Source: Epiperipatus broadwayi (lineage: Eukaryota; Onychophora; Udeonychophora; Euonychophora; Peripatidae). Taken from it: a stretch of DNA of 64,000 nucleotides. Where the stretch lies: NCBI GenBank assembly GCA_028023455.1, contig JAQFVV010000043.1:3597483-3661482 (forward strand), in the 5' to 3' direction. Below the pieces are notes generated by a model. The model did no database searches. It had not been told where the DNA came from and saw only the letters and a program-made list of their open reading frames with translations. This document shows, one piece after another, positions 1 to 8,824 of the stretch. The translations under genes and the position numbers were made by a program. The first letter of the stretch is position 1. Each line of letters opens with the position of its first letter.

Positions 1-179
1 AGAGCAGTTTAATTGAAATGCCTGTATTAACTGTAGAAAATGTGAGCCAATATTTAAAAACCATTAATCTTTAATTGCTATAAAATTATTATTATTTAGT
101 AATTAAGTGTTGGACTATTTCCATCACCCAAATGACAGAATAACCTATTTGGTTAAAGCATCATTTCAAATATAACTAG

Positions 180-340
180 TGTCTGAAGCAACCCTAGTGC
201 CTCTCTGAGGAGTGCCAAAGCATGAAACTATGGTCAGAGTCGGGGGGGGGGTTCCTGACAGAGATATTTTAAATGCTTTCTCTGGTTAAGCATTTATCTC
301 AAAGCTTGTTGAGCAGTTGACAATGCTCATTGTTTTTATC
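180..340 (+). repeat. Family B hammerhead repeat, partial
   Basis: This stretch matches the right arm of the foldback at 51380-51773: both share the segment running from the hammerhead through 'TTTTAAATGCTTTCTC' and 'CACAAAGCTTGTTG'-like sequence to a CTCTTTGTTT/CTCATTGTTT end. Only one arm is present, so this is a half-element rather than a palindrome. It carries the ribozyme annotated at 200-240. A G-run at 242-250 has replaced part of the segment seen in the other copy. Confidence 0.7.
195..240 (+). ncRNA. Hammerhead ribozyme, family B, complete core
   Basis: Type I hammerhead read directly from the sequence. Box 1 CUGAGGA is at 205-211 (N7 = G, allowed). Stem II pairs GUGC (212-215) with GCAU (220-223), including one G-U pair, around loop CAAA. 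GAAA lies at 224-227. Stem III is A227-U234, C228-G233 and U229-G232 with a 2-nt loop. The triplet is the canonical GUC, with predicted cleavage after C235. Stem I pairs AGAG (236-239) with CUCU (201-204). Every invariant core nucleotide is present. The very short stem III is the form known from retrozyme, PLE and satellite hammerheads. Self-cleavage is inferred, not shown. Confidence 0.72.
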
Positions 341-461
341 TTACAAGCTTAAGAAAATTGGGTCATGTGATCTATGACTCTTATTTTGACTATTAATATT
401 CATGAATCTTAAAGAAAACCAATTCAATTCTAATGTTATCACTTGCCATATCAATGACACT

Positions 462-660
462 AAACTTCACATGATCACTATTTCCTATGCTTAAAAAAGA
501 TGTTAAACAGTAGTAAACTTTCCATACAGTAGTGCCACCTAGTATAAGCCATAGTAGTCAATGGGGTCACTAGAGAAGGATTTAATGCACAAACCAGCTT
601 GCATCCATTGATTACTATGGCTTGACTTGAAAAACACAACCGCATAGAGTTTTCTACTTT
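462..660. repeat. Family C foldback, internally deleted
   Basis: The left arm has TCACATGATCACTATTTC and CCATACAGTAGTGCCACC; the right arm has CATCCATTGATTACTATGG. These are the terminal parts of the family C foldback. The ribozyme-bearing middle is missing. An imperfect 15-bp direct repeat (CATATCAATGACACT at 447-461 against CATATCAGCCACACT at 661-675, 13 of 15 identical) looks like an old target-site duplication. Confidence 0.6.
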
Positions 661-1241
661 CATATCAGCCACACTTAAGAAAAAAAAAGATAACACTAGC
701 ATATGAAATGTTATGTTATATACTAACTATGATTGTTAATAGTAACAGGTGAATGTATTTGGAAAAGTTATAAATAAATATTCTAAAAACATTTGATAAT
801 TTAATAAGATGATGGAGGCAGACCAGCATATAATAACATATATAATGTCATGATTACAAACTTTTCGATAAACATTATTGACTAGTTTTTATTTTATTTT
901 ATTCATACTGACTATAATGCAAACTAAAACAGTCTTGATTTTGCTAAGTTTTAGTCTTTAAATCTAAGAGTAAAACATAATTCACCAATTTTTCACCGTG
1001 ACTCCCAGATAATAAAATAAAATTATCATCATATAAAAATAGAAAATTCCCTTCTCCTCTCTCTGTTATTTTTTTAAAATCCAGACTTAAAATTTTATTC
1101 CGCATTAACATATAACTTTTTGCATACCATTTTAGCATTACATTTCTCCCAAGTTTATATATTTTTTTTTTTGCTACAGAAAAACTCTAGTTTAATAAAC
1201 GAGTAATGATAAACGTAGTTAGGTTTATCAAAATGTACGAA

Positions 1242-1283
1242 GTCGAGGTTGTGAGTGGAGCAGTCGAGGTTGTGAGTGGAGCA
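1242..1283. repeat. 21-bp direct tandem duplication
   Basis: A 21-bp unit beginning GTCGAGGTTGTGAGTGGAG is repeated exactly twice in tandem (1242-1262 and 1263-1283), just upstream of a decayed family A hammerhead. It reads as a recent local slippage event. Confidence 0.85.
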
Positions 1284-1351
1284 AGTTTGGCGGTTGTAAA
1301 TAAAGATGTGACAATTCGCCATAGATAAATACTCTTTATGTAATAAAGGTA

Positions 1352-1425
1352 TATATGAGAGCTGGTAACCTGGGCCAACTGATGAGTGCTGGTTCAGCAT
1401 GAAATGCATTTTGGGGGTCATTTGT
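1352..1425 (+). ncRNA. Degenerate family A hammerhead
   Basis: Box 1 CTGATGA starts at 1379, stem II is GTGCTG/CAGCAT around loop GTT, and GAAA follows, all matching family A. The segment after GAAA (TGCATTTTGGGGG) no longer gives the AUA^UUGGU stem III/cleavage/stem I arrangement, so it is probably inactive. It lies about 440 bp upstream of a PLE remnant on the same strand. Confidence 0.55.
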
Positions 1426-1539
1426 CTTTTATTGTATATTTATTTATATGAAGAATAAAAAAGAAAGAGAAAGTATGGAGATTACTATAAAAAAAAAGTT
1501 TATAATCTGTCTAATTTCCTCCAATCTATATATATATAT

Positions 1540-1630
1540 TAAAGAAAACAATGCATAATGCTAACTGAAATCTCTATAAAATACATTAAATACCCCACAG
1601 TCCCCCTTTAAATAAAGAAAAGCTTGAATA
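1540..1630 (+). repeat. Low-copy interspersed repeat, copy 1
   Basis: Similar to 19105-19220: both contain 'CAATGCATAAT', then 'ATAAAATA', 'ACCCCA(C/T)AG' and 'CCCCTTTAAATAAAG' in the same order. The family is unrecognised and has no coding capacity visible. Confidence 0.5.
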
Positions 1631-1720
1631 TTGCAGCCCATTCAAGTTTTACTTTATTTAAAGTGGAGTTTAGCTGAAATAATATAGTTGTGAAGCATTT
1701 AATATATATAATAAACTGTA

Positions 1721-1771
1721 TTTTTTTTTTCTCATGTGTCATAGCATCTCAGCTGGGAAGCCATGCTTGAC
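1721..1771 (-). repeat. tRNA-Gly-type SINE, internally deleted
   Basis: The minus strand has the SINE tail GCTATGACACATGAG followed by poly(A) (T-run 1721-1730) joined directly to the first bases of the head (rc of CATGCTTGA). The tRNA-like middle is lost. A 9-bp target-site duplication TAAACTGTA flanks it (1712-1720 and 1772-1780). It inserted at the outer edge of the left inverted repeat of the PLE remnant, so it is younger than that element. Confidence 0.75.
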
Positions 1772-1772
1772 T

Positions 1773-1864
1773 AAACTGTAATTATATTCCAAATATCAGT
1801 AAATAACAAAATAAATTCCAATATAAATGTTAATCACTAGTAATACTTTCAGTTATATTCATAA
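1773..1864. repeat. Left inverted repeat of PLE remnant
   Basis: A 92-bp segment whose reverse complement matches 2187-2278 at about 88% by hand alignment (about 11 mismatches). The pair encloses the PLE C-terminal fragment, so it could be a pair of inverted PLE terminal repeats, or a palindromic insertion that captured the fragment. Confidence 0.75.
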
Positions 1865-2126
1865 AAGAGTATGATAATTCAAAGAGATAAAAAGAATAAA
1901 GGTGATTCGTTTACAGAATTAGTATTTTATGATCATGATAGAAATTGTAAATGTAAATTTAATTTTGATATGAAAAGAAATAAGATTTTAAATCATGAAA
2001 GAAATAATGAAAAAAGAAAAATAAAGAGGGAATTTTTATTAAGCGTTACAAAAAAAATAGGATAATAAACAGTCAATCAGCAAATATTAAGACTAGTGAA
2101 TTATGGGATATGCAGATTGACATGTG
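1857..2126 (+). pseudogene. Penelope-like element, C-terminal endonuclease remnant
   Basis: This encodes the last part of a PLE polyprotein. The reading frame 1871-2065 contains 'LVFYDHDRN', 'FNFDMKRNKIL' and 'HERNNEKRKIKREFL', aligning with 'SVFYDHKKS', 'FDFDYNNVKIL' and 'ETERNNNKRKIKEAML' of the longer PLE at 24461-25228. After the stop at about 2063 the homology continues in a shifted frame ('SQSANIKTSELWD' against 'RQAANIKITELWE'), so a frameshift has occurred. The conserved Glu of the GIY-YIG nuclease is kept in 'HERNN'. RT and the GIY...YIG motifs are absent. It is a short dead fragment lying between 92-bp inverted repeats. Confidence 0.8.
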
Positions 2127-2186
2127 ATTTCCGGTTGATGCTGTTTTACTCCATTTTGAAATTAAGTCAATTTAGTTGAAACTGAT

Positions 2187-2278
2187 TATGAATATAATTG
2201 AAAGTACTACTCATAATTAAAATTTATATTGGAATTTATTTTGTTATTTACAGTTATTTGGAATGTAATAGCAGTTTA
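2187..2278. repeat. Right inverted repeat of PLE remnant
   Basis: Inverted partner of 1773-1864; the best shared block is TTTATATTGGAATTTATT followed by TTGTTATTTAC. Confidence 0.75.
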
Positions 2279-2340
2279 TTACAATATTTTTTATTAGTGG
2301 ACATTTATTGTATTATTGTGTTACATATATATATATAAAT

Positions 2341-2864
2341 ATACTTTGCTAGTTCATCCATGTATGATTTGGATAATGAATATACTGATGTTTTGGCTTG
2401 GCTATACAGCCATCAAGTGTGTGATGAATAGAATACTATGAAGATGGTTGTAAAGGCATTGTAAACATTGGTTTATAACAATTTTAAAGATCCACCAATA
2501 GAAAAACAGGTATATAAAATTTTAAAAATGAAAGTCAGATATTTTTTAGAGTAATGTTTTTTAAAAAAAATTCACATAGGAGGAAAACCACATTTATTGA
2601 TGACACATGCAAACTTCCTCCTATTTGGAATAATTTTTTAAAAAAACATATTACTCTAAAAATTATCTGACTTTTATTTTTCAATTTTATATTTCTGTTT
2701 TTCTATTGGGGGAACTTTAACATCATTATAAACCAGTGTTTACAGTGCCTCTATAACTATCTGTATAATATTCTATTCATCCCCCAGTTGATGACTTGTG
2801 CAATCAAGCTGAAATATCGGTACACTAATTATCAAAATCACACATGGATGAACCAGCAAAGTAT
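2341..2864. repeat. Family D foldback (imperfect palindrome)
   Basis: The left end ATACTTTGCTAGTTCATCC is the reverse complement of the right end (GGATGAACCAGCAAAGTAT), and complementarity continues inward to a centre near 2602 (ATTACTCTAAAAA against TTTTTAGAGTAAT flanking it). A fragment of the same family lies at 38820-38960. On the plus strand near 2780 it has TTGATGA ... GAAA, reminiscent of a hammerhead core, but box 1 has U for C3 and stem I does not form. Confidence 0.8.
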
Positions 2865-2900
2865 ATAATTTATATCTGTAACCCATGAAAATCTTTCTTT

Positions 2901-2902
2901 CA

Positions 2903-2935
<33 letters not shown>

Positions 2936-2950
2936 AACACACACACATAT
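2901..2950. repeat. (AC)n(AT)n compound microsatellite
   Basis: Runs of AC dinucleotides followed by AT dinucleotides and again AC, immediately after the family D foldback. Confidence 0.9.
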
Positions 2951-3207
2951 AAACTATTATCATATAACTTTCATATTTTTATACCAATATATAACCTACA
3001 TAAAAGCAATGTAAGAATATCTATTGTAATCTGATTTTCTAAAGTCTTCTAAAATCTATCTATTTTGGTTAATTATACACATTCAAGTGTTTGAGCTTTC
3101 TAAAAACCAACTATGCTATGATATTGTTATATAATACTGAAATAAATTAGTTAGATTCTATGTTTAAAAATATATATTTTTAAACCTATAAAACCAAGGT
3201 TAACTTT

Positions 3208-3308
3208 CTTTTTTCCTCATGTGTCATAGCATCAGCCGGGAAGCAAACCCACTAACCCGGGACAACTGCTTGTAAAGCAGCTGTCGCTAACCTCTCGACC
3301 ACCAATGC
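3208..3308 (-). repeat. tRNA-Gly-type SINE, full length
   Basis: The minus strand has a tRNA-like head (GCATTGGTGGTCGAGAGG, B-box region near TTTGCTTCCCGG), the family tail GATGCTATGACACATGAG and an A-rich end. An 8-bp target-site duplication TTAACTTT flanks it (3200-3207 and 3309-3316). Length is about 100 bp; this is one of about thirteen copies in the window. Confidence 0.85.
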
Positions 3309-3316
3309 TTAACTTT

Positions 3317-4478
3317 ATTTCTCTTTAATAAATATTTCATACAAAACAAAAGAGAATTTTATTTTATTTTTTTAAATGTATTTAATTTTGCTAATAAAAT
3401 TTGTTCAGTTAATTACATTTTTTAAAACTATAAAGTAATATTTTTGCTCATAATTATTGCTTATACTTTTTCATGTTGTTAGCCTATACCTTGTTATTAA
3501 ACTTAAAGAATGACTTTGTAGCGTAAAGGTTTTAGTCTATCAATTGTGATAAATAATTTAATTCTATCAGTCGTTTACTGTTAGCTACTTCAATATTTTA
3601 TTGGGATATTTTTTTTTTTTTGTGTATTTTCTTAATTAATCATTTCCCTTATAGACTATTAATTTACATTGTACTTATTATTTATTCTGTAACTTTGGAT
3701 CTTATTATGGTATTTTGTTTATCTGTTTCAATATGTTCTGTTTGTTTTGACTAATTAACACGTTCTTCTAAATATTTGCGTTTCCTCTTATACACTACTT
3801 AAAATTTCTAAATCTACATTATTTTTTGACTTTATATTACAATATTTATTTTGTCAATTCAATGTTGAAATTAAATGCATTTATAATATTTTACCTAAGT
3901 CAGTTTTCAACTTATGTTAATAATTCATTCTAATGCTTTGATGATATTAGTTCCAGTATTAATATATATATACCTCAATGCATATCATTAACTGAATATT
4001 TAAATACAAATGTTCAAATCACTCTGCCAAATAATAGGTTTTTTCAGCAACATCATATTTATTCACAGAGAATGTTGCTAAAAAACATAAAATTTAGGAG
4101 ATCAAACTGATAGAGTGCAAACCTCTCAAGCGTTTAGCCAATCAGATCGCAAATACTGGGACAAAGAATTTAACAAGAAAAGAGCGGTTCCACTCTCTTC
4201 TTTACTTGTCTGTCTATATATACAAGCCAGTCCAAAGTACTTAGATCTGCAAATGTGAATCTTAAATATCTTCACACTTAACTCACTGAGTTCTAATTAT
4301 AAACATACAGCGTGAAATCTGAATATATAAATGTGAATAATACAACAAATATTATTCTCATACTCTAATGTTTTTGTTGCAGTTTGTTCTTCCTAATTAA
4401 TTTTTCATATTTACATTTTATATCTAACATACAGGCTACATATATATACCTGTATAAACAATGTAATATATAGAGTAT
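3317..4478. other. AT-rich, no feature recognised
   Basis: No homology to the other repeats in the window and no coding region. A small inverted repeat around 4040-4085 (TTTTTTCAGCAAC ... GTTGCTAAAAAA) is the only structure seen. Confidence 0.6.
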
Positions 4479-4608
4479 TTTGAACTCAGAAATTCACATG
4501 ACCCTCAACTCTCCACACTATCTCATACTATTGATACACTATGGTTAGGTATATCAGTGGTATGAGATAGTGTGGAGAATTGAGGGTTGTGTGAATTTCT
4601 GTGTTTAA
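4479..4608. repeat. Hairpin made of family A downstream segments
   Basis: The arms contain CTCCACACTATCTCATAC and its complement TATGAGATAGTGTGGAG, and extend outward to the segment before the family A B-box (CAGAAATTCACA against TGTGAATTTCTG). It is a minimal inverted dimer of family A lacking the ribozyme. The loop is near 4535-4555. Confidence 0.75.
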
Positions 4609-5660
4609 ATTTTATGTAAATTAGCAATAACAGCATATATATACACCCATTCCCACTTACCAATTTACACTACATCTATGACTTATAATAATCAAAAGTT
4701 GGCTAAGCACATACTGTTTTTTTTTAAAAAGGACTTCATAAGAGAGCTTTTCTCTATATGGGTCTTCATATAGTTATGATTGCATTGTATATTAATAAAT
4801 GTATATTATTAAAAAGTTGAGAGTGACTACAAATCTTGAATACTAAAAGTTATAATCATTTTTTAGCTGTCTTTTGATGTTGTTAAATGTTTTTAAGCCT
4901 CTCACTAATCTCAAAGTATTTTCAGTTAGTGATAGATTCTTATTGCCTGGTTTTCTTCAAATCGGTAACTTAATATATAGTTTTAATCACTCTTTATAGT
5001 TAATGGCAGCAGACAAAGTTTCCAGTAGTTAACTTTTTTAACAAGTGTAAATTTTGAGTAGATCAAGATATCTTATATTGACTATTTTGCAGCAGAGCTC
5101 TCAAACTGGAGCCATAGTCTCTAGGAGGAAGAAGGCAGATTTTGTCAACAAATTTTAATGTGAAACTTAACATATTACATTATGTAGTGCAATCTAATAA
5201 TCACTGTTTGTTTTAGAATTTTTATATATCATTATAAACACCAGCGAATACCCTTGTGCAGTTTATTAGTTTCATTTTCAGAATGAATATCACTAGTATT
5301 AGTGCATTTGATAATTTTTTTATTAAAACTTTACCCCTGAGATGGATAAATGATAAATAAAAACACAATGGATTTGTATAAATCAATCAGACAAAAGTAG
5401 TCAAAACAACAAAGAATCTGATATGCAGGCAGCAGTGTCTCATATTTTACCAGATCAGCATCATCTCCAACACCAGGTGGCAAAAGGAAAAAAAAAGTCT
5501 TATGTGAAAAAAAAATTGTAAATATATATTTTTTATTTGAAATAAAGATTTGCGCCCTCATATAATGATCCATAAAAGCCCATGTATGTAATCTTCTAAA
5601 ACAGTTATCAATGATGGCATGAGTTTGAGAAAACTTACCATTTTGATACTGTGCACAGTG
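4609..5660. other. AT-rich, no feature recognised
   Basis: No convincing protein homology on either strand. Open frames here, such as the minus-strand frame at 5331-5681, have low-complexity composition and run into a SINE, so I treat them as chance. Confidence 0.5.
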
Positions 5661-5665
5661 AATTG

Positions 5666-5717
5666 TAAGCGACAGCTGCACTTCCCGGCTGATGCTATGA
5701 CATATGAGAAAAAAAAA
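5666..5717 (+). repeat. tRNA-Gly-type SINE, partial
   Basis: GCGACAGCTGCACTTCCCGG followed by CTGATGCTATGACATATGAG and an A-run. The segment between the anticodon arm and the T arm is deleted. It sits just upstream of the hAT transposase remnant. Confidence 0.7.
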
Positions 5718-5720
5718 ATA

Positions 5721-6328
5721 ATTTTTTTGAAAGAAAGGCTAAATAATTAAAATGGACAAATTATGCTATTTTCAAAACATATTAAATTAAATGGCAAATT
5801 AGTAGAAGCTTCTTTTAAAATTGATTTATTAATTGCTGAAACCACAAAAATTGGATGTAATCGATGAAAGATCCCATTTTACCAGCAGCAGTAAAAATTT
5901 ATGAAACTGTTCATGGTTCTGAAATATCAAGCCCCATAAAAAAATTGTATGTCCATTGACACAATAAAAAGAATAGATGACATTGCTAACAATATCATGT
6001 CTACATTATTATCACTAATGAAGAAAAGTAATATATTTTCCATATAGCATGAAGACCTGGTCTTTTGTAGAAGTCACAGTTGCAAAAGTAAATAACTTTT
6101 TTATATATAGAAAGTAAGCTTAAATGGCAAAAGTGCATTGGGTTTGCCCCCATGGGGGTGCAATTATGATTGGCAAGATTTCAAGATTTGTAGGAAGATA
6201 AAAGAAGGTTCAAATCCAAGACATATTTACTGCATTATCCACAGAGAAAATTTAATATTTTGACATATGAAAGAATTGCTTAGTTAAGTATTATCAGAAG
6301 TTTACATAATGCATTGAAGTAATGCCAT
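5721..6328 (+). pseudogene. hAT-superfamily (ZBED-like) transposase, N-terminal part
   Basis: Decayed coding DNA read in shifting frames. It shows 'ASFKIDLLIAETTK', then 'DPILPAAVKIYETVHG' (about 5869), 'IKRIDDIANNIM' (about 5968), 'KKSNIFSI', and 'ISRFVGRIKEG ... IYCIIHREN' (6165-6255). These correspond in order to the conserved blocks of ZBED/SCAND3-type hAT transposases (the LPAA block, the RRI.DIA block, the DE.TD block and the CIIHRE block). The first acidic block reads 'FSI*HEDL', so a catalytic region is interrupted. Several frameshifts and stops are present and there is no visible BED zinc finger upstream. The gene continues at 7096 after a family C insertion. Confidence 0.75.
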
Positions 6329-6341
6329 TAATGCATGACTC

Positions 6342-7082
6342 ACTAAACATCACATGATCACTATTTCTTATGCTAGCACATTACTGTTATTAAAACAGGC
6401 AAAACTCTCCATACAGTAATGCCACTCAGTGCCAGACAGAGTAATCAATGGATGCCAGAAGGCTTGTGCATAAAATCCCTATCTAGCGTCTACTCATCCA
6501 ATATTCCCAGACTAGTTTCTGGCTTGTGGCCTTCGTCATTGAGGACCTTTGGATCTGAGAGCACTGCATCTGATCTTAGGATCTAATGCAACCCTCCAGC
6601 AGCCACCTTTTATCTCTACTTATACAAAACTATGAGAATAAAATTGAAAACACAATATTTTCAATCTAAGCTCAATAGCTTATATAGTCATATGGGTCTG
6701 AACTCAGTTCAGTACCCATACATTTTGGTGTCTTTGGCTCTTTAACAACCATAGCCACCATAAAAGGTGACTGTTGGACAGTTGCATTAGATCCTAAGAT
6801 CTAGATGCAGTGCTCTCAGATCCAAAGGTCCTCACTGACGAAGGCCACAAGCCAGTCTGGGGATATTGGATGAGTAGGCATTATATAGGAATTTTATGCA
6901 TAAGACTTCTGGCATCCATTGATCCTAAGATCTAGATGCAGTGCTCTCAGATCCAAAGGTCCTCATTGACGAAGGCCACAATATTGGATGAGTAGGCATT
7001 AGATAGGGATTTTATGCATAAGACTTCTGGCATCCATTGATTACTCTGTTTGGCACTACTGTATGGAGAGTTTTGCCTGTTT
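6342..7082. mobile_element. Family C foldback, 741 bp, with 13-bp target duplication
   Basis: An exact 13-bp duplication TAATGCATGACTC flanks the insert (6329-6341 and 7083-7095), which interrupts the hAT transposase. The arms are inverted repeats: CTCCATACAGTAATGCCAC on the left and its complement GGCACTACTGTATGGAG on the right. The right arm contains an extra partial copy of the inner segment (6921-7010 repeats 6791-6885). It includes three hammerhead-like sites, all damaged: the minus-strand site near 6505-6555 has A for C3; the plus-strand site near 6833-6860 has lost GAAA and adjacent bases; a third near 6963-6985 is further deleted. Confidence 0.85.
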
Positions 7083-7095
7083 TAATGCATGACTC

Positions 7096-7650
7096 TTGAA
7101 AATGTTATGCCTAGAAATGGACTCCCAATTATGCATCTTTTGTATCACACAGAAATAAAATGGCTACCCCATAGTAAAGTTCTTAAAAGAGTTTTTATAT
7201 TAAATGATGAATTATAAGATTTTCTTTTTTGTAACATTAGCATGTTTGCTTTCTTAGTTGATAGATTTTTTTCAAGAATGTAAGCAAATTAAACCTTTCT
7301 CTGCAAGCAAAAATTAAACATATATTAACCTTAAATTCAAAATTTGCAAGCATTTCAAAATAAATTTTCTGCATGGTTAAAAAGTTTAGCGATAACAACA
7401 CAGAAATGCTTACTTCTTCCACGAGTTTTTTGAATCACAACATTGATGGTTTTGTAAAAAATATTTTCCCCAACCTAAACGAAAATAAATAATATGATTG
7501 AATAAAAAGGTTATTTGCTCCATGCCTGCAATTTAGCAATATTCTATGGTTATCTTAAGAAGAATTGAACTAATTGATTGAGAGGAGATTTAACCTGTGA
7601 ATTCAAATTTTGTAATAAGGATTTGTCAGAAATTTTGTATCCACAACACT
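7096..7650 (+). pseudogene. hAT transposase, middle part
   Basis: Continuation of the 5721-6328 pseudogene after the insertion. Frames give 'YHTEIKWLPHSKVLKRVFILNDEL' split by no stop (7140-7215), then 'LVDRFFS'-like and 'SLQGKN'-like blocks in shifted frames (7240-7330), and 'FPNLNENK' with 'EELN.LIERRFNL' (7465-7600). These match in order the 'LHTEVRWLSRGKVL', 'LADIF..LN.LNLSLQGK' and 'FP.L....W...PF' blocks of ZBED-like hAT transposases. Multiple frameshifts show long inactivity. Confidence 0.75.
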
Positions 7651-7990
7651 ATCAACTCTTTTCATGCAGTAGTGCCACCTAATGCAAGCAAGAGTAATCA
7701 CTGAATGCATGAGAGTTTGTGCATCAAATCCCAATCTAAAGCTTACTCATCTAACACCTCCAGACCAGTTTGTAGCTTGTCATTTTCACCAGAAAGGCAC
7801 CTTGGATATGACAGCATTGCTCTTAGATCTTTGGGTCCAAGACAACCTTCCAGCAAACAACTCTTATTTCTTTAGCCATGAGTATGAAAATACGAGAATG
7901 TTTTACATTCAATCTCATTTGAACCCAGTTCAGTACCTATACATTTTAGTACCTTTAGTTTTTTAATAATCATAGTCACTATCATTTGGT
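7651..7990. mobile_element. Family C element, single arm
   Basis: Begins near TCATGCAGTAGTGCCACC and shows the left-arm order of family C (GAGTAATCA, CATCAAATCCC, ACTCATC, CAGACCAG, CTTGGAT). The hammerhead on the minus strand (about 7755-7800) is damaged: box 1 reads CUGGUGA and GAAA reads CAAA. It interrupts the hAT transposase. Confidence 0.7.
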
Positions 7991-7994
7991 ATTA

Positions 7995-8645
7995 AGCTAC
8001 TAAAACATCATGTGATCATCATTTTCTATCGAAGATGTCAAAACAGTAGCAATTCTATTCATACAGTAGCGCCACCCAGTGGAACCCATAGTAATGAATA
8101 GATGCTAGAAGGTTTGCGCATCAAAATCCCTTTATAGTGCCTACTCAGCCAATATCCTCAGATTAGTTTCTAGCTTGTGGCCTTCATCAGTGAAGAGTTT
8201 TGGATCTGATAGCACTCGCATAGATCTTTGGATCTAATGCAACCTTTCAGCAGCCTTTTATATCTTATTAGTTAACTATAAAAAATGAATTCAAAATCAA
8301 ATGTTTCAATCCAAGCTTATTGACTTGTATAGTCATACAGATCTGAATCTAGTTTAATACTTATGCATTTGAATGTTTTTCACTTTTGGAAAGTTGCATT
8401 AGATCTAAAGATCTAGGTGCAGTGCTCTTAGATCTAATACTCCTCGTTGATGAAGATCACAAACTAGAAACTAGTCTGGGAATATTGTTTGAATAGGCAC
8501 TAGATGAGAATTTTGATATACAAATCTTCTAGAATCCAGTGGTTATTATGGCTTGCACTGGGTGGCACTACTGTATGGAAGAAGTTACTACTATTTTAAC
8601 AGCTTGTGTTAGCATAAAAAATGATAATCATGTGATTTTTTGTGA
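7995..8645. mobile_element. Family C foldback, full length
   Basis: The ends are AAACATCATGTGATCATC (left) and ATGATAATCATGTGATTTT (right), complementary to each other. Inner arms share CATACAGTAGCGCCACC / GGTGGCACTACTGTATGG and the hammerhead segment. The left-arm ribozyme is on the minus strand and has an intact core; the right-arm ribozyme on the plus strand (about 8448-8485) has U for C3. This is the best view of the whole palindrome, about 650 bp. Confidence 0.8.
8154..8197 (-). ncRNA. Hammerhead ribozyme, family C, intact core
   Basis: Minus strand. CUGAUGA is 8190 to 8184, GAAA is 8170 to 8167, and predicted cleavage is after C17 at 8161 in an AUC triplet. Stem I pairs UGAGGA (8160-8155) with UCUUCA (8196-8191), six pairs with one G-U. 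Stem II has GGC/GCU pairing around CACAA, with an A-A opposition at the 10.1/11.1 position, which is atypical. Stem III is down to one good pair (C-A at the second). Core nucleotides are all present, but activity is uncertain. Confidence 0.55.
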
Positions 8646-8654
8646 TTCAATTTT

Positions 8655-8800
8655 GGATCCAGTGACAAAAAGAGTATCTTTCATTGGTAAAGACAGCCTT
8701 AAATATTCTGGTCCCATTCACATCCACATATCGTTATGACACTGTATTTTCATTGCTATTACAAATTAAAAACAAGCACAAGCTTTGTTTATCAATAGAA
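8655..8800 (+). pseudogene. hAT transposase, C-terminal dimerisation remnant
   Basis: The frame near 8713-8790 reads 'PFTSTYRYDTVFSLLLQIK' then 'NKHKLCLSIE'. This matches the hAT C-terminal block (LPF.TTYLCE.GFSAL..IKNK.RNRL). It is the last piece of the transposase that starts at 5721, now separated from the body by two family C insertions. The conserved Cys-Glu of the block is lost. Confidence 0.7.
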
Positions 8801-8824
8801 GTATTGGGGGGGGGATAAGAATCT

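Noticed and set aside
5331-5681. 116-codon minus-strand frame
   Set aside because: It begins inside a SINE fragment and shows no family signature.
6833-6985. Active hammerheads in the 6342-7082 foldback
   Set aside because: The plus-strand sites lost GAAA and neighbouring bases, and the minus-strand site has A in place of C3.
7682-7966. 94-codon plus-strand frame
   Set aside because: It lies within a family C element arm; the same DNA in other copies is full of stops.
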